NCBI GenBank assembly: GCA_964576925.1
Contig: CAZNWJ010000007.1
Span: 62,001 to 126,000 of the forward strand
Length of the DNA stretch: 64,000 bases
Reading direction: 5' to 3'
Source: JADJGC01 sp964576925
GTDB taxonomy: Bacteria; Zixibacteria; MSB-5A5; CAIYYT01
The position numbers were made by a program, and so were the translations under genes. Below the pieces are notes generated by a model. The model did no database searches and was not told where the DNA came from. It saw only the letters and a program-made list of their open reading frames with translations. Below, piece after piece: positions 58,062 to 64,000 of the stretch. The first letter of the stretch is position 1. Every line of letters starts with the position of its first letter.

Positions 58062-58469
58062 ATGAGTGAGATGATGTTTAAGAAGTTGGTTCAGGCAATT
58101 TGCGCCATCGCCCTGGCGCTTCTTCTGGTCGCACCGGCGGCAGCACTGCAGAAGACGCCGCGTCCCAAGTCGGACAAGCCTGCCGACTCGACCAAGATTG
58201 CTGCTCCGGCCAAGCCGCTGACCGCGCCGGTGAAAAAGCCGGCTGAGTCACCTAAGAAAGCCGACTCGACGAAGGCAAAAAAGCCGACTCCGGCAAAGCT
58301 GAACGACTTCCAGGATGCCAACAAGAACGGCATCGACGATCGCATTGAATCCAAGGCTTCGGCAAAGAAGCCGATCCCAACAGCCACCAAGTCGAAGCCC
58401 CCGGCCAAGCCGGATTCCACGAAGAGCAGTCAGCCGACAACCATCAACAAAACGAAGAAATCCAAGTAA
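58062..58469 (+). CDS. Small secreted Lys/Pro/Ala-rich protein with a calcium-loop-like motif
   Basis: ATG 58062 gives 135 residues (ATG 58071 would give 132). The signal peptide FKKLVQAICAIALALLLVA ends AAA. The mature part is low-complexity and built of KPADSTK- and KPAESPKK-like units. A DANKNGIDDRIES segment in the middle resembles thrombospondin type 3 or EF-hand calcium loops. The frame is open back to 58023, but no good start lies there. No known family. It stands between two other exported proteins and continues the run of secreted proteins behind the sigma-54 promoter; whether it is on the same transcript is unclear because of the hairpins upstream. Confidence 0.7.
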   Translation: MSEMMFKKLVQAICAIALALLLVAPAAALQKTPRPKSDKPADSTKIAAPAKPLTAPVKKPAESPKKADSTKAKKPTPAKLNDFQDANKNGIDDRIESKASAKKPIPTATKSKPPAKPDSTKSSQPTTINKTKKSK

Positions 58470-58473
58470 CAGC

Positions 58474-59238
58474 ATGCTTCGATTCAATCGCATGTTTTCG
58501 CAGTCAGCCAGCCGCCTGCTCGTTCTGGTCGCAGTGCTGCTCTTGTTGCCGGCTTTTCTCGGATCAACAACGCGGGCCGCCGATTCGACGTATACCCTGA
58601 CATTCGAAGCCGTTCGTTACGGCGAGTTGCAAGCTGTGATCGGCAAACACCTGATTGTGGAAACCATCAGCCCATCGCGATTTTCCGTTGCCATCTTCGA
58701 GTATCGTCTCGATCGCGCTGACGAGGCTGGCAAGATTGACAGCATGCTTGTCCTCAAGAATGAGGTCTCCCTTCCCTCCACCGACGATGGTCAAGCCACA
58801 CCGGAAAGCGATCGGCGGTCGTTGACGGTTATCATGCCGGAACCAGGAATGCTTCGGCTGGCCCCGGTTGGCGACACGGCGACGATTGGCGGACTTAGGT
58901 CCTACAAATATGCGTTGGGCGCGGAAGGATCGGTCGAGATGTACGTCTGGTTTGCCGAACCGCCTGCAGGACTGGCGAATTACACCAGGGCATCATCACT
59001 GGAGGCCGGCAGGCGATCAGGAACATTCGTGATGTCCGAATTTCTCCGTCAGACTGTACGCACAGCGGCGGCGGATGGTATCGAGTGGCCGCCCCAATCC
59101 TCGAAACAGCGGACCGATATGATTGTCGTCCGTATCGACACCGCCGTCGATTCAACCAGTCTTCTCGCGCGCGACAACAGCTATCTCGTTGAGCTCAAGT
59201 CGATCAACTCCGTAACCCAAGACGCTGCAAAGAAATAA
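58474..59238 (+). CDS. Exported protein of unknown function
   Basis: ATG 58474, 4 nt after the upstream stop, gives 254 residues with a signal peptide (hydrophobic 14-29, cleaved near TRAAD). The mature part is beta-rich without recognised domains (TYTLTFEAVRYGELQAVIGK, LMLRLAPVGDTATIGGLRSY-like segments, MYVWFAEPPAGLANYTRAS) and lacks cysteines. The frame is open upstream as far as 58315, but that would remove the signal peptide from the N-terminus. Spacing indicates one transcript with the Lys/Pro-rich protein. Confidence 0.72.
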   Translation: MLRFNRMFSQSASRLLVLVAVLLLLPAFLGSTTRAADSTYTLTFEAVRYGELQAVIGKHLIVETISPSRFSVAIFEYRLDRADEAGKIDSMLVLKNEVSLPSTDDGQATPESDRRSLTVIMPEPGMLRLAPVGDTATIGGLRSYKYALGAEGSVEMYVWFAEPPAGLANYTRASSLEAGRRSGTFVMSEFLRQTVRTAAADGIEWPPQSSKQRTDMIVVRIDTAVDSTSLLARDNSYLVELKSINSVTQDAAKK

Positions 59239-59312
59239 GACACTCGCAAATCGCACGCGGCTGCCGCAAACTTTTCGACAACTCTGCGTATAAGTATCTG
59301 ATAGCTTTGCGG

Positions 59313-59340
59313 TTGACAGACCGCTTTTTTATGCTACTTT
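59313..59340 (+). promoter_or_regulatory. Housekeeping promoter of hrcA-grpE-dnaK-dnaJ
   Basis: TTGACA (59313-59318), 16-bp spacer, TACTTT (59335-59340). The CIRCE operator begins 2 bp after the -10 box. Confidence 0.7.
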
Positions 59341-59342
59341 CT

Positions 59343-59369
59343 TTGGCACTCTCGCGATGAGAGTGCTAA
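59343..59369. promoter_or_regulatory. CIRCE operator (HrcA binding site)
   Basis: TTGGCACTC-TCGCGATGA-GAGTGCTAA, the 9-9-9 CIRCE palindrome TTAGCACTC-N9-GAGTGCTAA with one mismatch in the left arm. It covers the expected transcription start, so HrcA would block this operon at normal temperature. Confidence 0.95.
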
Positions 59370-59423
59370 CCGAGCGCTGTACTCTGGACACATTCCAGCG
59401 TCGTCGATTTGGGATCGGAGAGA

Positions 59424-60455
59424 ATGACGGTTTTTAAACTGAATGAACGCGAACGCACGGTACTGGCCGTATTGATCGACCATTATATCCGCACGGCCGA
59501 GCCGGTCGGATCGCGCGTCATTTCTACCAAATACAATCTCGGCGTGTCACCCGCGACCGTTCGCAATACTCTGTCGGACCTCGAAGAACGCGGACTGATC
59601 GAGCAGCCGCATACTTCCGCCGGCCGGATTCCGACCGAGACCGGGTATCGGCTTTACGTCGACACTCTGCTCAAGACCGAAAAGCTTCTGCCAACGGATC
59701 GCGAAAAGATCAAGCGCCTGCTTTCGGTCGACTACAACGCCGTCGAGGATGTCCTCGAACAGACCGCACGCGTCCTGGCGAAAGTCACGACCCAGCTCGG
59801 GATAACGGTCATGCCGAAGTTCGAGCAGGCGGTTCTGCATAAGATCGACCTTGTACAAGTTACCGACACCAAGGTGATGGTGATCATCGCCGCCAAGTCG
59901 GGTTTCGTGCGGACAATCTTGCTCGAAATTGACGCGACCTTCGACCAGGAATCGATTCGCCAGACGGCCGACATGCTCAATGAAAAACTGAGCGGACTTA
60001 CGCTGGGCGAGATCAAGAAAACGGTCTTCGAACGACTGCGCGGTGAACAGCGCGGGGAGCCGCAGTTGCTGAAGCTTTTCATGGAACAGCGCGAGCATAT
60101 TCTCGACGAATCGGCGCTGGAAAGCCTGCACACAGACGGAACGACGAATATTATCTCGCAGAAGGAATTCAAGGATCCGGAGAAGCTGAAGGAGTTTCTG
60201 ACGCTGCTCGAAGAACGCCGCAGCCTGATCGGTCTGCTGAAGAACAAGACCGGTAGTGAGGGCATCAGCGTGACGATCGGCGCCGAGGCGAATATCGAAG
60301 GGCTGAAGGGATGCTCGGCGGTGATCCACACCTACCAGATTGGCGAAACGCGCGGCACGATCGGCGTGATCGGACCGACGCGCATGGAGTACGCCAAGCT
60401 GATGTCGGTCGTCGATTACACTGCCAAGGTACTCTCGGAGATTCTCTCGCATTAG
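59424..60455 (+). CDS. hrcA: Heat-inducible transcription repressor HrcA
   Basis: ATG 59424 (GGAG 4-7 nt upstream) gives 343 residues; TTG 59409 is an alternative. Winged helix at the N-terminus (VLIDHYIRTAEPVGSRVIST, NLGVSPATVRNTLSDLEERG, QPHTSAGRIPTETGYRLYVD), then the GAF-like dimerisation domain ending TIGVIGPTRMEYAKLMSVVDY. HrcA binds CIRCE and is itself folded by GroEL, so it senses free chaperone. The operator lies 55 bp upstream. Length agrees with the family (about 340). Confidence 0.97.
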   Translation: MTVFKLNERERTVLAVLIDHYIRTAEPVGSRVISTKYNLGVSPATVRNTLSDLEERGLIEQPHTSAGRIPTETGYRLYVDTLLKTEKLLPTDREKIKRLLSVDYNAVEDVLEQTARVLAKVTTQLGITVMPKFEQAVLHKIDLVQVTDTKVMVIIAAKSGFVRTILLEIDATFDQESIRQTADMLNEKLSGLTLGEIKKTVFERLRGEQRGEPQLLKLFMEQREHILDESALESLHTDGTTNIISQKEFKDPEKLKEFLTLLEERRSLIGLLKNKTGSEGISVTIGAEANIEGLKGCSAVIHTYQIGETRGTIGVIGPTRMEYAKLMSVVDYTAKVLSEILSH

Positions 60456-60464
60456 GACACGACA

Positions 60465-61040
60465 ATGGGAAACAACGAAGACGATATGAAAAGCAATGAA
60501 ACGGCGCCGGACACCGAAGCGTCCGAGAGCGATGCCACAGCAACCGCTGAAGCCGCGGCGCCGCCGGATGAGTTATCGCAATTGAAGAAGCAACTCGAAG
60601 ACCAGAAGAACGACTACTTGAGACTCGCAGCGGAGTTCGACAACTACCGCAAGCGCACGAATCGCGAATTCTCGACCCTGGTCAAGTCGGCCAACGAAAA
60701 CTTGATCGGCGAATTGATCGAAGTGCTCGACAACTTCGAACGTGCCTTCAAGAGCCGCGAAGAGAAGCCCGATTTTGAGGCTTATCACAAGGGAATGTCT
60801 TTGGTCTTCGACCGGCTGAACGCGATCCTGGGCCGCAACGGTCTGAAGAAGTTTGCATCGCTCGGCGAGAAGTTCGATCCGAGTCTTCATGATGCCATGA
60901 TGCAGGTTGAAGACGGCAACATGGAGCCTGATACGGTCGCGCTCGAGATCGAGCCGGGATACATGCTGAACGACAAAGTGATTCGCCACGCCAGGGTCGG
61001 CGTCGTCCAGGCAGCGAAGTCCAACGGAGAAAACAAGTAG
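60465..61040 (+). CDS. grpE: Nucleotide exchange factor GrpE
   Basis: The 191-residue protein has an acidic, Ala/Glu-rich start, a long coiled coil (about 35-75; LKKQLEDQKNDYLRLAAEFD followed by NYRKRTNREF) and the C-terminal beta-wing domain (GMSLVFDRLNAILGRNGLKK ... FDPSLHDAMMQVEDGN). It releases ADP from DnaK. ATG 60465 lies 9 nt after hrcA; ATG 60486 is a possible internal start. Confidence 0.96.
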   Translation: MGNNEDDMKSNETAPDTEASESDATATAEAAAPPDELSQLKKQLEDQKNDYLRLAAEFDNYRKRTNREFSTLVKSANENLIGELIEVLDNFERAFKSREEKPDFEAYHKGMSLVFDRLNAILGRNGLKKFASLGEKFDPSLHDAMMQVEDGNMEPDTVALEIEPGYMLNDKVIRHARVGVVQAAKSNGENK

Positions 61041-61106
61041 TTGCCGCAAGGCATTTTATTGATAGTATTAGGCGACATTTGGCAGGCCTGACGGAGGTTT
61101 AGAGAT

Positions 61107-63032
61107 ATGGGTAAGATAATTGGCATAGATTTGGGAACGACCAACTCCTGCGTGGCGGTGATGGAAGGTGGCCAACCGGTCGTGATCCCCAATCAGGAAG
61201 GCGGTCGCACGACGGCCTCCGTCGTGGCGTTCACTGACGGCGGCGAGAAGCTGGTTGGCCAGGTCGCAAAGCGCCAGGCCATCAAGAATCCGACCAACAC
61301 TATCTTCTCGATCAAACGCTTCATGGGGCGGCGACATTCGGAAGTGGGTTCGGAGGAGAAAATCGTTCCTTACAAGGTCACCGAAAACGAAACCGGCGAT
61401 TGTCGAGTCGAAGTGCAGGGGAAGTTGTATTCGCCGCCGGAGATTTCGGCTCTGATCCTGCAACATCTCAAGAGCGCCGCCGAGTCCTACCTCGGGCAGA
61501 CCGTCTCGCAAGCGGTGATCACCGTGCCGGCGTATTTCAACGATAGCCAGCGCCAGGCCACGAAAGATGCCGGACGAATTGCCGGCCTTGAAGTACTTCG
61601 CATTATCAATGAGCCTACAGCAGCCGCCCTGGCTTACGGACTCGACAAACAGAAGAACCAGAAGATTGCCGTTTACGATCTGGGTGGCGGCACGTTCGAT
61701 ATCTCCATCCTTGAACTCGGCGACTCGGTATTCGAAGTCCTGGCCACCAACGGCGACACGCATCTTGGCGGCGACGATTTCGACCAGCGGTTGATCGACT
61801 ATATTGCCGACGAATTCAAGCGCCAGGAGGGCATCGATCTGCGCAAGGATCGCATGGCGCTGCAACGTCTGAAAGAGGCCGCCGAGAAAGCCAAGTGCGA
61901 GCTTTCGTCGACGATGCAGACCCAGGTCAATCTGCCTTTCATCACGGCCGACCAGTCGGGTCCAAAGCATCTCGACCTGACCATCACGCGCGCGAAACTT
62001 GAGCAACTTTGCGACGATCTGATCCAGCGCACGGTGGAACCGTGCCGACGCTGTATGTCGGATGCGGGCCTGAGCGCCTCGCAGATCAACGAGGTTGTTC
62101 TCGTCGGCGGCATGACGCGCATGCCGAAAGTCCAGGAAGTCGTCAAATCGCTCTTTGCCCGCGAGCCGCACAAAGGTGTCAATCCCGACGAAGTCGTGGC
62201 GATCGGCGCGGCCATCCAGGCCGGCGTACTTGGCGGTGAGGTCAAGGATGTGCTTCTGCTCGACGTCACACCGCTTTCCCTCGGTATCGAGACTCTTGGC
62301 GGGGTGATGACACGCTTGATCGAGCGGAACACGACAATCCCGACGCGCAAAGCGCAAGTGTTTTCAACGGCCAGCGACAATCAGCCGGCGGTGAATATTC
62401 ACGTGCTTCAGGGCGAGCGTGAGATGGCGATCGACAATCGCACATTGGGCCGGTTCGACCTGGTCGGGATTCCGCCGGCGCCGCGCGGCATGCCCCAGAT
62501 CGAAGTCGCCTTCGATATCGATGCGAACGGGATTGTTCATGTTTCTGCCAAAGATCTCGGCACCGGCAAGGAACAGAAGATCAAAATCGAAACGTCATCC
62601 GGGCTGTCGGAGCAGGAGATCCAGAAGATGGTCAAGGATGCCGAGGCAAATGCCGAAGCGGATCACAAGAAGCGCGAACTTATCGACGTCCGCAACAAGG
62701 CCGACCAGTTGATCTATTCAACTGAGAAGACCTTGAAAGAGCATGGCGACAAGGTCAGCGATGAAGATAAGAAGGCAATTCAGGAAGCCAAGGACCGCCT
62801 GGCAGCGGCGATCCAGACCGATTCGATCGAGATCATCAATCAGAAGATCGAGGATCTCATGACCGCCTCGCACAAACTGGCGGAGGAGATTTACAAGCAG
62901 GCGACGCAGCAGCAGGCGCAGGGTGCGCCGGGCGGCAGTACCGAATCGACTCAGAGCGAAAGCCAATCGGGTCCCGGGGCCAGTGCTGTCGATGCAGACT
63001 ACGAAGTCGTCGATGACGACAAAAAGAAGTAG
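61107..63032 (+). CDS. dnaK: Chaperone DnaK (Hsp70)
   Basis: The 641 residues are full length: the ATPase domain starts GKIIGIDLGTTNSCVAVMEG and has VYDLGGGTFDISILELG and EVVLVGGMTRMPKVQEVV. The substrate-binding domain has DVTPLSLGIETLGGVMTRLI, and the lid ends in DYEVVDDDKKK, close to the EVVDAEEV-type DnaK end. It folds and protects proteins with GrpE and DnaJ, encoded on both sides. GGAGG lies 9 nt before ATG. Confidence 0.98.
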   Translation: MGKIIGIDLGTTNSCVAVMEGGQPVVIPNQEGGRTTASVVAFTDGGEKLVGQVAKRQAIKNPTNTIFSIKRFMGRRHSEVGSEEKIVPYKVTENETGDCRVEVQGKLYSPPEISALILQHLKSAAESYLGQTVSQAVITVPAYFNDSQRQATKDAGRIAGLEVLRIINEPTAAALAYGLDKQKNQKIAVYDLGGGTFDISILELGDSVFEVLATNGDTHLGGDDFDQRLIDYIADEFKRQEGIDLRKDRMALQRLKEAAEKAKCELSSTMQTQVNLPFITADQSGPKHLDLTITRAKLEQLCDDLIQRTVEPCRRCMSDAGLSASQINEVVLVGGMTRMPKVQEVVKSLFAREPHKGVNPDEVVAIGAAIQAGVLGGEVKDVLLLDVTPLSLGIETLGGVMTRLIERNTTIPTRKAQVFSTASDNQPAVNIHVLQGEREMAIDNRTLGRFDLVGIPPAPRGMPQIEVAFDIDANGIVHVSAKDLGTGKEQKIKIETSSGLSEQEIQKMVKDAEANAEADHKKRELIDVRNKADQLIYSTEKTLKEHGDKVSDEDKKAIQEAKDRLAAAIQTDSIEIINQKIEDLMTASHKLAEEIYKQATQQQAQGAPGGSTESTQSESQSGPGASAVDADYEVVDDDKKK

Positions 63033-63066
63033 GATTGTGCGGTGATGGAGGTCACCGCTGACGACG

Positions 63067-64000
63067 ATGACAAAACGCGATTATTACGATATCCTCGGCG
63101 TGGCGAAGTCAGCCTCCGAGGAAGAGATCAAGAAAGCCTACCGCAAGCTGGCGATCCAGTATCACCCGGACAAAAACCCGGGTGACAAAGCGGCGGAAGA
63201 CAAGTTCAAAGAAGCTACCGAGGCGTACGAAGTCCTCAAGGATCCCCAAACGCGCGCGCGTTACGACCAGTTCGGCCATGCCGGGGTGGGTGCTGGACAG
63301 GGCGCCGGCCAGTATGGTGGTGGTTTTGGCCAGGGCTTCGACATCAACGACGCGCTGCGCGCCTTTATGCGCGACTTCGGCATGGGTGGCTCGATCTTCG
63401 ACGAGATGTTCGGCGGCGGTGGCCGTCGCGGTGATCGCCGGCAGTCGTTCCATGGCGAAGACATCAAGGTTCGACTCAAGCTGACCCTCGAAGAAATCGC
63501 CTTCGGCACCGAGAAGGTCATCAAATTCCGGCGCTTCAAGCGCTGCCAAACCTGTCACGGATCGGGTGCCGCTTCCGGGTCTTCGCGCGAACGTTGCCGG
63601 GTCTGCAACGGTGCCGGCGAGGTGCGCCAGGTTTCGCGTTCGATGTTCGGGCAGTTCATCAATGTCGCGACCTGCTCCAATTGCGGCGGCAGCGGGGAAG
63701 TGATCAAGACGCCGTGCCCGACCTGTACCGGCTCCGGCCGTGTCGAAGAGCAAGCCACGATTACCGTCAAGGTCCCGGCCGGTGTATCCGAAGGCAACTA
63801 TATTCCGCTGCGCGGCGAAGGTAACGCCGGCATGCGCGGCGGCGAATCGGGCGATCTGATTGTGCTGATCGAAGAGAAGCAGCATGAGCGCTTCGTGCGG
63901 CATGGGAATGATATCATTACCGAAGTCCCGGTGACGATCGGGGCGGCAGCGCTCGGCGCGGAAGTCGATGTTGAGACTCTCGACGGCGTCGTCAAGCTGA
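63067..64000 (+). CDS. dnaJ: Chaperone DnaJ (Hsp40), cut by the window end
   Basis: ATG 63067 opens a frame running off the window, 311 codons visible. J domain (1-70; KRDYYDILGVAKSASEEEIK, with HPD in IQYHPDKNP), Gly/Phe-rich linker (about 75-125), four zinc-binding repeats (CQTCHGSG, CRVCNGAG, CSNCGGSG, CPTCTGSG) and the start of the C-terminal substrate-binding domain. It stimulates DnaK ATPase and delivers substrates. It follows dnaK by 34 nt and is under the same CIRCE control. Confidence 0.95.
   Translation, partial: MTKRDYYDILGVAKSASEEEIKKAYRKLAIQYHPDKNPGDKAAEDKFKEATEAYEVLKDPQTRARYDQFGHAGVGAGQGAGQYGGGFGQGFDINDALRAFMRDFGMGGSIFDEMFGGGGRRGDRRQSFHGEDIKVRLKLTLEEIAFGTEKVIKFRRFKRCQTCHGSGAASGSSRERCRVCNGAGEVRQVSRSMFGQFINVATCSNCGGSGEVIKTPCPTCTGSGRVEEQATITVKVPAGVSEGNYIPLRGEGNAGMRGGESGDLIVLIEEKQHERFVRHGNDIITEVPVTIGAAALGAEVDVETLDGVVKL

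Noticed and set aside
58038..58065. TTGACG-N16-TTATGA promoter-like pair before the Lys/Pro-rich protein
   Set aside because: The -10 box overlaps the start codon, so the transcript would begin inside the gene.

Overview
This is a contiguous piece of a moderately GC-rich chromosome from a flagellated, Gram-negative-type (diderm) bacterium. P- and L-ring genes (flgI, flgH), signal peptides and a lipoprotein indicate two membranes. The gene set (CsrA/FliW flagellar control, HrcA/CIRCE heat-shock control, RNase Y with YmdB, bacterial-type ProS) and several secreted proteins ending in dockerin-like EF-hand repeats suggest an uncultured lineage of the FCB/Zixibacteria type. That assignment is inference from family content. 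No phage, insertion sequence, CRISPR array or plasmid feature was seen.

Layout. 1-2137: end of an acyl-CoA catabolism/carboxylase operon (hydratase tail, biotin carboxylase, biotin carrier). 2261-31245: a 29-kb flagellar region. It runs from a small cysteine-rich ORF behind a sigma-28-like promoter, through a sigma-54-like promoter and flgF-flgG-flgA-flgH-flgI-flgJ, then flgN-flgK-csrA-orf46-flgL-fliW, to a seven-gene glycosylation island (TPR glycosyltransferases, FemAB/GNAT-like protein, sugar epimerase, radical SAM/SPASM enzyme, double glycosyltransferase, aminotransferase). After that come flagellin, flaG, fliD, fliS, a second FlgN-like chaperone, flgM and an HDOD protein. 31368-33136: aminotransferase and sugar-phosphate transferase. 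33176-43987: translation and housekeeping block (tRNA-Val, thrS, infC-rpmI-rplT, pheS-pheT, zapB-like, zapA, rny, ymdB-like, folD). 44012-54331: mixed region with three dockerin-tagged secreted proteins, a VOC protein, a GT-C membrane glycosyltransferase, tRNA-Arg, proS, a MarR regulator with a cysteine tail, a SET protein and an exported protoglobin. 55299-59238: four exported proteins; a sigma-54-like promoter with an upstream palindrome precedes the first pair. 59313-64000: CIRCE-hrcA-grpE-dnaK-dnaJ, with dnaJ cut by the window end.

How the parts work together. The window encodes every element of the FliW-CsrA-flagellin partner switch: CsrA with its RNA-binding arginines, FliW, and a roughly 210-nt flagellin leader with a perfect hairpin presenting ACGGA in its loop and a second GGA inside the Shine-Dalgarno sequence. 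FlgM supplies the sigma-28 checkpoint, and a sigma-28-like promoter precedes flagellin. The glycosylation genes lie between fliW and flagellin and probably decorate its large Thr/Ser-rich central domain. The most unusual elements are the TPR-glycosyltransferase/radical SAM modification island, the signal-peptide-bearing protoglobin behind two identical palindromes, and the apparently sigma-54-controlled set of secreted low-complexity proteins.
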